Source: Daphnia pulex
Lineage: Eukaryota > Arthropoda > Branchiopoda > Diplostraca > Daphniidae
DNA length: 64,000 nt
Assembly (NCBI RefSeq): GCF_021134715.1
Contig: NC_060018.1
Coordinates: 10,743,501 to 10,807,500 of the forward strand
Reading direction: 5' to 3'
The position numbers were made by a program, and so were the translations under genes. Positions within the stretch are counted from its first letter, which is position 1. The number at the start of each line of letters is the position of its first letter. The notes under the pieces are model-generated. The model saw nothing but the letters and a program-made list of their open reading frames with translations, made no database searches and was not told the origin of the DNA. Below are positions 48,252 through 61,559 of this stretch, one piece after another.

Positions 48252-48286
48252 CAAGAAGCCAGTGCCAGGAACCCAGTGGCTTCTTG
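48252..48286. repeat. Inverted repeat CAAGAAGCCA / TGGCTTCTTG
   Basis: Perfect 10-bp arms around a 15-base loop. The arm word GGCTTCTTGG recurs at about 48172, 48278 and 48303, and its complement at 48210, so the 130-base area is a cluster of this motif in both orientations. Confidence 0.75.
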
Positions 48287-48599
48287 GATGATCTAACAGT
48301 GGCTTCTTGGTACCTCTCTTCTTGGGAAAGTAGCTTCTTGACCATCTACCGAACGAAAGACAATTAGATTACTTGACATTTGGAATAAAAAATGACGATG
48401 GATGTGGTATTGAATTGAGAGTAAGAGAAATATAATTAGCAATATCGTTTATGCATGATATTTGGTACATTACATAAGCTACACATTTATTTGGAAACTT
48501 GAAACAGATTTGATGGATCCCACCAAAATTACCTGTATCAAAAGCGATGCGTTATTTACTAACATTTTTCTATTAACTTGATTACTATTTAACAATTTG

Positions 48600-49160
48600 A
48601 CTCCTTACAGGGCAATGTGTAGTTAACGCTTTAAGACGGGTTTATCCAAAGGCCAAACTTCAATTTCGGATGAAAAAAAATGTGAGAATAGATGTTTTAG
48701 TTTTTTAAATTGTGGTTCACAAACTGTCAACTATAATATTTTTACCTTTGCTTTCCCTTGGTAAATTGTGCACCATCACTCTTTGTGGTGTTCATGATTT
48801 TTTGAAGCAGCCACAACCACATGACGACATGAGTATGGTCCATTGTATGGTCCATGGGAAAAAACTGATGTTCGGATTCCAGATGGAAATGGAGAAGTTA
48901 TTTTAAGTGTCTAATCACAAAATAAAAAACGTGGTGAAAACACCAAAAAGGCGAAAGCCACAGAGGTCAATCTAGAGGATGACCAAGAAGATGAAACGGA
49001 AGACACCGTTAACGACGGTGAAGAAATTGACTAGGGAAAAATACAAGAAGTATACTCAGAGATAAAAGAGCACGTAAGAATGATAACAAAACTGAATGTG
49101 GAGGTAGAAAAACTACACAAGAAACTTAAAAAAACAAAAAAACAAATGTCCTGACAGTGC
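48600..49160 (+). other. Decayed plus-strand ORF pieces
   Basis: Coding-like pieces in shifting frames: VVNALRRVYPKAKLQFRM near 48615, an acidic VNLEDDQEDETEDTVNDGEE near 48970, and a coiled coil VRMITKLNVEVEKLHKKLKK near 49072. The order suggests a decayed transposon or nuclear-protein ORF; not identified. Confidence 0.3.
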
Positions 49161-49599
49161 CAAAAATCTATCCGGTCACGCGGCTTGTGCTGAGCAGGTG
49201 AAGGCGATCGATTGGTACATGCTTGACCCCAATCAATCTTGTTTATCTGATAGATCCTGCTTACTTTCTTAACCATCTTAAATGGATTCAAGTAAATTTA
49301 CGACACTCCAGCCTTGCCCCGGCCTTTCTTGCTCAAGTCATTCACTAATAACCCCCACATTATAATATTCCACTAATAACGAACGGTATTATACTATCAA
49401 CATCATATCACCATCAAACCATCATATTTGCTATTTATTTATAAATAACAAAACATGTTTTGTTAACAGAGCCACTGATTGGGATGACTGGGAACCAGAC
49501 TTGGGATATGTTGAGCAATGTGTTCTTGATAATTTGTGCTCAACACCCAACTTTTCCGTGGGCCGCCGTTGCTCCCAAAGCTAGTACGAATTCTTTGAG

Positions 49600-49830
49600 A
49601 TCAAGGGAGTTCTCTTTTGCACTCTCCGCTGATATGTCAGCCTTTTACCATCGAATCAATGTCCCGAGTAAGCATCAATCTCTTCAGCGATTCATTTTTC
49701 GTGAATTTGGAAGTAACAAGCCGCTACAAACATATCAGATGACAACGTTGGTTTTTGGAGCAGTTCATGCGTAAAAAGCAGCCATCTGGACTCTACAACA
49801 CGCTGTCAAGGGTCCCATTTGATTCTTTAG
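49600..49830 (+). mobile_element. BEL/Pao reverse transcriptase fragment
   Basis: Reads FALSADMSAFYHRINVPSKH, then LQRFIFREFG, YQMTTLVFGAVHA, followed after a stop by a degraded continuation. This matches the Pao RT palm (SADIxxMYxxIxV, LRFLWRE, YxxxxxxFGA). The catalytic YVDD region is not found downstream. It is a decayed relative of the kind of element that could have supplied enzymes to the gag-only element at 31 kb. Confidence 0.7.
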
Positions 49831-52220
49831 TCAGTTGCTTGCAGACCGGCGATCGCTGTAGTAAAACCTCCAGTAATGGAAGCTTCAAAAGCAGCTCCGT
49901 TGACACCAGCTTAAAGCCAGGCTGAATCAAATTACAAGAGACACAGTTACAAATCATATATACTAAATAACTGCTTGAAAATAGTAGTAAGTTCGTTGCG
50001 TAAGAGATGTCCTATCTTAAAGTTGAAGATCAGCAGTCGTCAAAGAAACAGCCGGACGGTGGGTTGGGCGCAGATATAACTCGATAGTTCCAGTTGCGTC
50101 CATTCCATTCTTCGGACCAGAATGACATTTCAAGGTTACTATTTAAGTTTACAGACCTGCAACCACAACAAGGAAATAACGAGCATTTTGTTCATCTGGA
50201 ACTGCACTAATGCCCAACTGTCATAGAAGACGTCTATGAATAGGTGCCATTTTGAAAGTAATGGTGACTACCCTCATACCTCCCTTCTACCTCTAGTAGG
50301 TGACGCTACCGCATGTGGGCCCTATTGTAAAATATCCTTTCCAGTCTTAGTTGGTAATTTTAATGACAGGATTTGTCTGCTTGCTAGAGCACAGGCTATG
50401 CGGGAGTAAACAAATATTTCAAATCCGCTTTTTCTCTATCTAGCTTTAAAGTTCCAATGTACTGGTGCTGCTACTACTGTTGACAGTGAGTTTATCATTT
50501 GAAATTAATGAGATGCAATTAATGCAAGTTTTGCATTTCAGTTTTTTCCCCCTCGATGAAATTCCCCAAAGATGATTCTGACTTCAGCAGAACTGTTTCT
50601 TGCTTTAACCATGATTGGATCTTCCGAAGAATAATTATTATTTCAGGGATATCTTAAAGAAGCAAAGACATGTGAACAAAACAAGACGAACGAGACGAAA
50701 ACAAGAAAGAAATGTTTGACCACCGCTGAGTCGTGTACTAACGGCTGGCGTAAACATTAGCAATGCATGAATGCACTAAGCACTAATTAAAGATCGGAAT
50801 GGACATCCACAAAGCAGAAACGAGTGAAAAAAAACGACAAACCAGATGGACTACTATTTGGATGGAGAGACAAATTAAAAAAAAAAAAAGGCGCACACCC
50901 AGCATTCAATTAATTAAGCTCCAAAACACCCAAGTTTTTAGTTCTTTACGGCGATAGGCAGGGAATACCTTATAAATATAATTATATATATATTTATTAT
51001 ATATAAAATATAAATTATTGCTTCGTTGAGAATATTGTTTTTTTTAGAATAGTTATAGAAGAGGTTGGTATGTCGTGCCCTATTTTTTTTTTTTTAGTTT
51101 TGCTACTTATCCTATGCCACTAAGAGAAAGTTTATATTTTCCCTTTAGCATTGCAAGTTCTTTCAAAATATCAGACTTGTTGACTAGCAATACATTTTTA
51201 AAAAGTTACCGGGTGATTTATTGATTCCTCTTACCACCAGGTGGCTCCCGTTGGTCCAATTGGAGAAAGGGAAATTTGAGGAAGTGACCAATATGTGCTT
51301 CACTTTTCCCACACGGTAGAGAATATCCTTTCGGCTTCCTAAATAGAGAAGGCTATGAGTTGATCCAACTTCAGCTTTACGAATATGCTGGAGCTCTACA
51401 TAAATAAAGCAAATTTTGCAATGCTACCTATACTAGCTTAAGTATTTTGTTTATTTTCAGCGTTCACTGTTTATGCAGCGTATATGACGCCTGTGCCTCA
51501 AAATCATAACTCTAGCTAGTTTGAATATTTTAATAAAATTTCTTCTATCAAATCTGTCAGACCACTTTTGAAACTTCGCCTTTACTTCTCTGAACCTCTT
51601 TAGTATACCCCTTTACTTCTCCGAACCTCTTTTAAGACGGGGATGTCATGTCTAGTTGTCTACCCTGTGTTTAGTTTTTTTTGGTGGGGGGGGGTCGTTG
51701 AGGGTGGATGTAACGTCGGTGATATGCGATGTCCTTATTCTACTTGAATATTGATTCCATCGAAGAATAAAAATATATCTTAATCATACCAAGAAATATT
51801 TTCAGCAGAGCATCTATGGGCATCATAGTTTGGGGAAATCGATTTTGACCAATGGAGTGTAACAATGATTTGGGGTAGTTGGGAAGGATGGTCATGATAA
51901 TAAATTAAAATAAAATGGTATAATACAATTGATTTTGATAGAAAATAAATAAAAACATAAAACCCTAAAAAGAAACACGAGCGCCTTTATTTATAGTTTC
52001 CAAAGTAATCCAAACTGGCTCATTACCAAAACATAGCATTGCGACAAGTATACATTTTATTAAGCTCCAGGATCAAGAAGTAAATAATTGGTTCTCTTAT
52101 TGTACTTACCACATGTGGGTCAACCGACCGATGTGGTTTGATAAACACACAACATGTGCCGACCGTCTTCTCCCAGCGTCGTCAAACAGACACGGACATT
52201 AGATCTCAACATCAATCCGG
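49831..52220. other. No gene seen
   Basis: AT-rich DNA with a TA-rich stretch near 50975-51015, a G run near 51690 and no protein-like ORF. Probably old, unrecognisable repeats. Confidence 0.45.
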
Positions 52221-52451
52221 TCAGAAAACTATACATACCATATTTTTTGACACGCACATGTGGGTGACGTTTAGGTATTCGATCATTTGTTCTCTATCGT
52301 ATTTTACGGTAAAGTTGCAACCCAACATCGCGGCGTAATCGACAGTGTGTCCAACACTGGTTTGTTGCGGGAAAACACCATCGTCGCTGGACCCATTGTC
52401 GATTCCTGTTTCTGCGGTGTTGACGACCGTTGGCGACTGATCATCATCCAC
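52221..52451 (-). other. ORF of unknown nature
   Basis: 76 codons: an acidic Ser/Asp-rich start (MDDDQSPTVVNTAETGIDNG) then a hydrophilic domain (DYAAMLGCNFTVKYDREQMI). Upstream on the same strand another acidic piece is out of frame. No family recognised. Confidence 0.25.
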
Positions 52452-53239
52452 TAGACCTTCATTTTCGTTAGCTTCAACGTCGTCGGTGTTTTGACATTTT
52501 CGCCTTTTTAGATGACGGAGGCAGTTTCCTTACGTTGACGTAACGTTTTCGGACGTTTACGCAAACTTCTTCTTGTGGCCTTTGGGGTACCCTATTTTGT
52601 AAAACAGTCGTCGCTGCTGGCGTGTTGCTCGCTGGCTTATTTGACGTTGTCGCTTTTAGAGATGGCGGAGGCAGTTCCCTTCCTTTGGCGTTCCAATTTC
52701 TTTAACCGCTCAGTTTTTTCATCAAACTCTGCTAGGGTAAAGATGAACTGGATTAGAATGTACTTTGTATTGGGATGCCCTTAAAGCATGTTTATCACAT
52801 TCTGTTGTGATCTTGCGATTACATTACACCTATCGTAAAGTAGAAACGGGATGCTCAATGTCTGTATAACAATGTGGTTAAAGTACGTCAATCAGTCCTT
52901 CTCTATCCATTACAGTCGCGCACGATTTTCACATTCAACGTTTGCAGCGTGGTGTTAGGTAACCTGCATTTTCAGTTCAGCCCAATTTTACCCCAGTTAC
53001 GACATGCCGTTGTTTTGATATTGAATGGAGAATTTGGCGATGTTGGATAAGAATATTTTCCCTCGTTTCCGTAGACCAGCCAAGCCGAGTGTCATGACCC
53101 CCATTAGCCAAGAGTTTGCACAATTGGGGAAAAGTTATTGAGCAGCCCAAAAAAACTTCTAAATCGGTGTGTTAAAAGTAGCCACGATTGACGGGAATAT
53201 GTAACAGTGAAACTCGTTCAGTGAAACTCGTTCCTGTTT

Positions 53240-55490
53240 CTACTTACAGGCTGAAACATATATCCGTCGTCCCGTTCCGCTATCCGATTTCGCCCCCAAC
53301 GACTCCCAAAATCCGTGTCGCAAGTCGCCGACAGTCCTGCAGTCAACTACGTAAATAAAAATTGCCATGAACTGTTCTTCTAGAACATCATCTAGAATAA
53401 GTTTATGTATGAGTGTATAGGCGTCTTCCTTGGACCAACCATTGCCTTTTCCATACATGGCAAATTGTGTTACTTCTAAAATGAATGTACAATCAAGAAT
53501 TTTAATTTCTATAACAAATATACAAATTAAATTACCGTCAGTATAGATTCCCCTTTTCTTGTCTCAGCGAGAAACGTCAACTATAACATTCACTGTGAAG
53601 TTAGTGTTAATACACGTCCAAATTGATCCTACGACGTCAGCACGAACTTTTATGATACAATAAACTTCGACGTATCTTTCCTAAATTAAAATTTAAAAAA
53701 TTAACAATTTCTATTTGTTCCTAAGACATAGTTAGATTTACGTTAGAGCTGCAAATGTAGATGTAAAGTAGAATCAACACTGCAGGTGATGTGTTTTTCA
53801 TCGAGATAACGGACAGTACGATTTTCGCAAAAAGAAACAATCTATTTAATATTTGCTACCTCCAATGATTAAACTTCTGCCACTTTGGTGCCCAGGTGGA
53901 CTTTTCTAATTTTTGTAAAAATACTAAAATTAATAAATCTTATTACAATATACAACATTTACCATATTAAATTAACTTTTTCTGATCGTAGGAGTCTTTG
54001 TAAAAAATGATGCAAGAAGCCAATTGTCCATCCCGGCCACCTCTGCCGCATTCGTGATAGTATGATTCTATGGATTTTGGCATTGACATGTAAAAAACAA
54101 ACCTTACGTCTAGAACACAAAACATTATTGTCTAATTGAAATAGACATTTAAAAATGTTTAAGCGTTATTCACGATGATTTCTAATTTCCACAAATTAAG
54201 ACATCCCGTGTATTTATTAGAATTACTAATGACTGCGTAACAAATTTACAACAATGAATACCATAATTTTTTATACCTTCAATTCGTCAGTCATCCATTT
54301 TTCTTGAGTCACTTTACACTGATCCACTCTAATCCACTATGATAAAATGATACCGAAAAACCAGATGCAACAAAGAAAACGTTTTACGCAATTTTCTTTC
54401 GTGATATAATATACAAAGCCACACTGGTTTTGAAATTCTGTTGAAATCAAATCTTTCATTTGTTCAATACCAATGTCATTAGATGTTTTACTTAGCACGA
54501 CAGTTTAAGATTGCCACGAACATATGGGAATCTAGATTGAAGAAGGAAACGAAAAATCTTAATTACATTTACCAATAAAGATTTCATTAATATATTTACA
54601 AAAAAGGCTCTCTCAAGTGAAGAGATGCAAATGTGTCGCGTTGCGTTTTCCAAGTGGCAGTTCCAGTTAATGCAGTTATTGGCACATCAGGAAAAAAAGT
54701 GCGCAATAAATATAATTTCCCATAATCCTTTCTAATATAAATATTAATTAAAATCAAATTTAATTGTAATTTTTAACGAATTACGGAAAGTATAAGCCCC
54801 AGGTTGTTACGCAATGTGCGTACGATTTTTCACCCTCGTTGATGACAGATCGTAAGAGTACACCATTTTGGTAGAGGACATTTAACACATTTTTTAGCTT
54901 ATTACCAACACCTTGGTCATTTAAGACAAAACATAATTTTTCTGGAGAGCAAAACAGAAATGAGAAAACTATAAAAAGTATTGCAAAAAAGACTTTATAT
55001 ATTGCAATATTCCTTTAACCCAATAAATTAAAAATCAATTAAAAAAATCAATAATTGAAATTAACAATTATTTCAATTACTCCATGTGTCTTGAGGTAAT
55101 TAATCTTGTCAACAATCAAAGCATATTCAACGGAGATACAACTAGCGTTACTCCAGTCTGAAGCAAACCCGGGATGAAATGGCAAGCAGACTACCCACCG
55201 ACAGAAGGCATGACTGCCAAACAATCTTTACCAGCTAATACTGCATCAATTACCTCCTTCTGCTGTGGCTTCAAAATACTAAAAAATTGATAACAATTAC
55301 TAATTTATAAATATTTGGCAGAAAATTTAGATTATATGTTGAGGACAAATATGGAAAGATTACCTAAATCCGAATAACTCTATTATTGATGAAGCCATCG
55401 TACACTTTTCATCAATCGACTTTTGATCATAAAATGAGAGACAAGCTTCGATAGATAGTACATCAACTTCGTCAATCTATATTGGTGATA
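53240..55490 (-). pseudogene. RecQ-family DNA helicase pseudogene
   Basis: Minus-strand blocks in the RecQ order: IIELFGF (exon to 55364) joined in phase to ILKPQQKEVIDAVLAGKDCL and MPSVGG followed by a stop at 55191-55193 where Walker A lysine belongs; GVTLVVSPLN, then a frameshift and ALIVDKINYLKTHGV; SPEKLCFVLND and INEG..AHCVTTWG (54.8-54.95 kb; DEAH box altered); LLRTFFPDVPITALTGTAT (54.6-54.73 kb); CGFVYYITKENC (about 54.4 kb); PKSIESYYHECGRGGRDGQL (about 54.05 kb, motif VI); a CENRTVRY piece like the zinc region (53.8 kb); and GKGNGWSKEDAYTLIHKLIL (53240-53458), an RQC winged-helix motif as in BLM. Introns are kept, so it is not a processed copy. It cannot make an active helicase. Confidence 0.8.
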
Positions 55491-55559
55491 AAGAATTATC
55501 TTCTTCCATAAAGACACTTGCATTGAAAAATGTAAATAGATTTTAATAGATTTTTCTAA

Positions 55560-57389
55560 GAAAAGCAATTGCTTGATAGCAATGATATGACATATTGAGA
55601 TATTACCATCTTCTTTTCCGTCAGCAGAGATGACTCTTGTTGAATTCATAGATATCCTCTTTTCAAGAAGCTTATTCAACAGTAATGAAGAAGGCTCATA
55701 TTTTAATAATGAAGGGAACAGTGAATTATAAGCCACAAGATTTACTGCTACGATATGCCTGTCAAGTTCTATCATGTAGTGTTAAACCAGGCGTAAACTG
55801 ATGAGTAGCAATCCAACTTTTTTATCACAGTACCCTTAGACTGTAAAACCAACATTAATTAATAATATATTACATTTCAACATAAAAAATTATACAATAA
55901 ACATATAATTTTCAAAATCAAGTCAAAATATTTTAACAATTTCGATTCCAACACTAAATCAAAATTGGCTAATCAAAGTCGTCTCACAACCCGAGAAGAT
56001 ACTGGAGAAAAATCGTAGTCGTCATCCATCTTCCTTGTTATATTAAAGAACCAAAAATAATATAGCACACGTTTGCTACGCTTTTTAGTTTTGTAAAATA
56101 ATTCTAATCACACTTGAAAAATCAGTAAAAAGAAATACTTTGAAAAAGAAAACCATAAACAAAAACACGATAGACTGATTGCTATTGCAACCAAGCAGTT
56201 AACGAGAGAACCCCAGCAAAGAATAAAAATTTGAAATATTATTCTGTTATTGGCGTAAATAAAACTGGACTGCGTTTTAGGAAATCAATAAAATCATGTT
56301 CCTTTTTATAACATCCCGTTTTATCTGTCCCCTGAGAGACAAACTTCATGAAGGCGATTATCCCAATTGCGGAACCCTGAATTACTGATTTGTGAAAGAA
56401 ATTGAGGATCGCTGATCCAGTCCGATGGATCCCAATTATGGAATTCCAATCCTTCAGCTGCAAAATTGTTGTCAACAAATGCCTGTAATTATTCTTTGGT
56501 TGGTTGGTTTTAAGTGTCGGTCATGAACTGTGAGAAACTAGTTGAGACAATTTCTGGATTAAAACACAATTTTATATCCAAAATTTTTTTTGAACCTTTG
56601 TATAATTCCACGTTTTGGACAGCATGCAGCAGGGGTCCATAACAATAAATTTCGCTTAAATTAAGACGTAATTCTGGTAATAAAACAATTTCATTGTTGA
56701 ATTAGAGAAATTTTCTTGCCTGGGGCGATGGCAGTTGAAAAGTTTAAGTTGTAAAGGTCCAAGCAATTATTGCTAAAACGGTAATTAATCGAGACATTAA
56801 ATATGAATTTAAAATGTTTTGCTTAAAAAGAATGTAATTTTTTTTAGATACTTTAAGCATGGAGCTAAACATGCAATGAGCCAATGACTAAACAAAAAAA
56901 TAATACAAATTACTAACCGGAAACTGTGTTTCGTAATCAAAAGGCTATGATAGATCAAAAACTATCAGTCTTTTTTTTTTCAATGTTTTTCATTACAGGT
57001 CAGATGATTGAACATTTGAAGTTTTGAAAATACATGATGACTCCCCACATAGCAAAAAGATTTCTTTTTTCCCCTAAAGAGGTCCACTTGTCCAAAAGAC
57101 GCCTTAGTCGTTAAAAAGATATAATGAGGATATCCAAATTTCTCGCATTTTAAGATAACTTCAAAATTACAACTATAAGACATCCTGTACTTGTCCGCTC
57201 ACGGACATCTTTTAAAAGTCAATTTTTTTACTTAAAACTGATATCCAAATTTGGCGCAATTTAAGGTGACTTCAAAATGACAAACTAAGGGACGTCTTTT
57301 ACTTGACGGTTCAAGGCTTCTTTTTGAAGTATAAATGCAATCAGATATTTTTTTAAATGATAGAAACATAATTCACAAGAATAGACTTT
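55560..57389. other. Unassigned minus-strand ORFs and AT-rich DNA
   Basis: An exon-like ORF near 55610-55770 (ELDRHIVAVNLVAYNSLFPS, donor GTAATA) may be a 5' exon of the RecQ pseudogene. Another ORF at 56239-56478 (79 codons) has no recognisable motif. A diverged tandem duplication of about 110 bp lies at 57125-57310 (GATATCCAAATTT...CTTCAAAAT in each unit). Confidence 0.35.
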
Positions 57390-59226
57390 TTATTCTCTCA
57401 TCAAAGGGAATACAACGAATGAAAGGCGGGGAAAAAAGTCGGGTAATTTGATCGCTTTACACATTACATCGCTTATATCCCACGCTTGTTTGTCGGGCAG
57501 AGTTGATATTTTGAATTCGTAAATGTCACTTGAAGGAACTGGATATTCGAAGCAGTTTTTCAGCACCAAATTTTTTTTACCAATAATGAGAGTCTGATTT
57601 CTACGTGTTTTAACAATATTTTCCACTATTACGACGGACAAGTCAGAAAGGAAAATACAGTTATCTGGTTCTTCACACGAAATTTCCCACATACCCACTT
57701 TCTTTGCTCTCTTAAACTGATTTGCAATATTTTAGGCAAAACCATCAATGAGAGGATCGTTCATATAGAAATGAGTCAAAGAGATGCAGTCTTTTTCCAA
57801 ATTTATATCACTGGAAGGTACGAAATTGCAATTTTTCTCGTCTAAGCGTTTCACTAGTTGTTGTAGAGGTTAATCATTTTTTCTAAGATATTTATTCATA
57901 AAACCGTAATGATTTTCAAATCCGTAAGCACTAAAAGAGTAAAGGGGTCCGAATCTCATCACATCGTCAGCTACATGAAGCAGGGCATGAGTATTATAAC
58001 ATAAGAAATTTTCTCCATAAAGTCTTTCCGATTGACAAACAAAGCCATTTAGAAAATGTTTTGCCTGCTCGTTATCTGTTCTGCACCAGTCAGCACACCA
58101 CAGCAATTTTGCGGCTACATGGAGGCAAAGGAAGTGATCATAAAAGGCTTTCGGGAGATAAAGTTTTAGAAAAACTACCCCAACATAGTGTAAAAACAGC
58201 CGCAATTCTGTACCCTTCCAGCGACATAAGTAATTGATTGGCTGTGGTTGCCGTGCAAAATCAATCCTCGAAATGTATTTTCGAAGCGAAACCAAAAATG
58301 CATCTACAGAAACTTTAATATGGTCAGGAAGAGTAACCCCACGTATTTTTCTGTCCTTCTTTGTTCCAAAAAGAAAACTAAGTAATCTCCGCATAGTTCC
58401 GAGATCAAAGAGATGCATAGGATCAATCGGCACATCTTTCAACATGTCTAAATAAACGAGGTTTTCTACAACTGATCTCTTGTGATGATGTTCCCGACAT
58501 TCTTTGTCTCGAAAACTTTGATTAGTCCTGAGAGTTGGCCAACGTTCACACCCGAACCAGTGCATTTGCTACATAAGTGAAAGTCAGACGAGTGGCTTTT
58601 AGTGCCCGTCACCGTGGCTCTAGCTGGGGCATCGCAAATAAGAGCGGCAATTTCAACTTTTACATTTTCTCCATGAAATTCAAATCCCGAGTCAAACAAA
58701 AGTACGGCCTCAAAGTGGGTCAAGACGTCAAAAAGGTCAAGACTCAAGAGCGTGTTACTGTTTTCCGCTTTTGAATAACCATGATAAACTCCAATTTCAA
58801 AAGGACGAGAATCGGGAAATAATGGAATGAAGCCAACATAATGGGTAAGCGTCTGATGATTTGTTGCCCGCCGAACTGTGAAAGTAATCGTAACAACCCA
58901 TTTTTTATACCAAAATGCCTATAATAACCAGGTTGGACCGCAAAAAGCTGTACTATGTTTCTATCGGTCTGCACTGATGTTCTTGCACTTATGGGTAACT
59001 CTGGATGAAATCTTTTGAGAATGCGTAGCACCTTATCCCAGTGAATGTGATGCATTTGATTTTCAACTTGCCAAGCTAGTTTTTCCTTCAGTGATGCATT
59101 ACAATTGTTTGGCAAACCTTCAATGTCAGAGTAGCTCGCATCTTTACTGCACGAACTGTGCGAAGCAGCCTCTGATGTACTAGAACAGGCTCTACTCGTA
59201 TTACTTTCACTCACAGTAGAACACAT
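57390..59226 (-). pseudogene. EnSpm/CACTA-like transposase, frameshifted
   Basis: Five minus-strand pieces follow each other: 58744-59226 (LKEKLAWQVENQMHHIHWDK, FHPELPISARTSVQT), 58466-58747 (VKVEIAALICDAPARATVTG, then HLCSKC), 57870-58565 (VPIDPMHLFDLGTMRRLLSF, NTHALLHVADDVMRFGPL, FSAYGFENHYGFMNKYLR), a short piece near 57730-57860, and 57390-57698 (IIGKKNLVLKNCFEYPVPSS, ending in FPRLSFVVFPLMRE). The order ICDAPA, then DPMHLxDLG, then NxHxLLHxxDDVxxFGPLxxFSAxxFE is that of animal EnSpm-like transposases (family knowledge). Frame changes and stops separate the pieces. No terminal CACTA repeats were found. Confidence 0.7.
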
Positions 59227-60569
59227 AGGATAATCCGTCTGGATATCAACATAATATTGTTAATAAAGGTAAAACCAAATGTAACGCAAAAACAACCCTA
59301 TATACCTCGCTGTAATGTAAAATAGCCTATCACTACAATCAAGTAATTCACATTCCCTCAAAGTCGATGACACTGAATGATATGTCTGGATGTAGATAAC
59401 CGTATCGTTAATGGAATAAGCACACACGCACAAAAATCACAGCCCAAATACCTCGGTTGCATTCGGAGTTGGTGGCCTAGCACTGTAATCTAGTTCACAT
59501 TCCGTGGAAGTGTTATTGATTGGCCTTGTAACTTGTGCAGGGGGGATTTCACAAAAATATAATGAACTCTAACTATCAAATCCATTGGCATAGTTCAAAA
59601 ATGAGACTTGTTTGTTACTCTCCCTACGAAGTTTCCTGTAGCCATTAGTTATGCAAACAATGTTTTGGGCCCCTGTTTTAACAAAAATTAGTTGAGTGAA
59701 AAAATAATTTGTATTTTAAAAATTCGGTCTGAACGAGTTATCTGTAAGTATGATTTTCCCAATATGAAAACAGAATTCCGGAAACCAAAACTTAGGCCAC
59801 TTTTCAGCTTTTCTTCTTTTCGACTGCTTTTTTCTGTTTTTCGTCGCGTGATGCGTTGCAAAATGCATTTTTTTAAAAGAAGACCCGTCGAAATTTCCCG
59901 GAGGAAAGACAAATGACGTAAACATTTAAGAAGGAATAGTGATCTTTAATTACGTAAACCTAATTATTTATTATTATGGTTACATTCCACATTTAAATAA
60001 AATTTGCGTTTACAAGCAGGATTCATGGCCTTCACATGTTTTTCAATCCCATACTTTACTTTGTTAAAGTAGGGAAGTGGTAAGAAACGTTTAAGAAAAG
60101 CGTAAATTTTGATAGAATGATTTCAGTATTCAGTCGTAACTAAGTAGCATTACACGTGTTTAGTTATTTCACAAAGTTCTCAAATTGGAATTCGTTCTGC
60201 GTCAAAAAGACAACATTCCGAACTTGTTGTTTTCGAAATGATTTATTTGGTCGTGAAATTTACTGAGATTGGTCGTAACGAAGTGGTTCCAGAATGTTGG
60301 ACGTTGAACGATGGAAAATGTTACTGGGCAAAGAAAAGATCCCCAAGGAAAAGTACGTAGAGGCGAATTGCTGAAAACTACTTGGCCTCAACATTCTATA
60401 CAAAAAATTTCCGCACACACCGTAAGTTATTGTGCGATGTGATTTGCAATAGGGTTGCGAATCAGAAAGTGTAGCAAAAGGTAAATCAGGAGAAGAGAAA
60501 TTTGGAAGTCTTCATAGGAAACGACGTTCAACTCAGGCTTCACGTGAAAATAGCATATAACACAAATCA

Positions 60570-60588
60570 CCCCCCCCCCCCCCCCCCC
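60570..60588. repeat. Poly-C tract of 19 bases
   Basis: Uninterrupted C run followed by AACCCGGG, in an AT-rich context. Confidence 0.9.
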
Positions 60589-60793
60589 AACCCGGGACAG
60601 CAGAAAGTAAAGGTTTCCTTTTGAAATTCTTTCATAAAAACGCATCTATTAATTTCCATTATCCTCCCATTACATGTACGGAGAGTTAGAGACAAAGAGG
60701 AAACAATAGAAACGAAATTTCATAGTTGAAAAAGAACCTGAATCGGAAAAGCGTAGCTTGACTTCCCGTGATATATGTGTGGTATTTGTGCAG

Positions 60794-61186
60794 GAAAAAG
60801 CAAACGTTGCCTTGACTCAAAAGGAAAAATTGTTTATGGATTACTTAAAAGGTAACTTTTTTTGGCCTTGGTCTTAGACCAACAACTTTTTCTCTGTTAT
60901 TCCTATCTCATTCTGTACTATTAGGCATTGAACGTTATGTACGAACTAGAGCACAGTATGTTGTTGATGTGAAGCTAGAACAGCGAGATCAAAGGAAAAT
61001 TCTAGTAAGTCTTAAAGATTAAGAACGATCATGCATTTCTTCCTTCAACGATTCAAAGATGCTGGACCTAGTGGTAAAAAACGGCACCCTGTATTCAATA
61101 AGGATTTGACTATGCCACTTCGTAAGATGGAAGATTATAGAGTATTTGAAAAACAACTTGATATGCCTAAAATAAGGAACAATTTG
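60794..61186 (+). other. Exon-like series with DUF4806-like end
   Basis: Exon 60794-60851 (acceptor TTGTGCAG; KANVALTQKEKLFMDYLK) joins 60925-61004 (ERYVRTRAQYVVDVKLEQRD) in phase. A third island up to 61186 (AGPSGKKRHPVFNKDLTMPL, DYRVFEKQLDMPKIRNNL; donor GTAAGC) does not join in phase. The last island resembles the PL...L..E..L pattern of DUF4806, often found near transposons. Probably a decayed gene. Confidence 0.35.
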
Positions 61187-61559
61187 GTAAGCTGCCGTGT
61201 CTCTTTGAATGCCATCGATGTATTATAACAATGAGTTGCTCTTTTCGTATGCAAAATTGCTAAACTTAAGATATAAGAGGCACAGGATTTTTAATCCATG
61301 GAGGTTAAAAGTTAAAGGCGAACTGTAATAGGTGATTCACCAAAAGGTGTTGTCTACATTTATATAACATTCCAGAAGTGCAGGACGCCTTTTAATTTAT
61401 CTGTGGTATTAAAAGTATGTACCTTTCGGATTGCACTGTTTACTTTCAAAGAGTAGTAAACAAAAATAAAATGTTAAAATTTTTTGTTTATCTTTCAAAA
61501 TTTTTTTTAAAAGAAATTTCTAAACCATAGAGCATGGAGGTTGACAGTTGAATGATGCC

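Noticed and set aside
60570..60588. Poly-C tract as a telomere or origin signal
   Set aside because: Single homopolymer with no repeat unit; may be slippage or assembly error.
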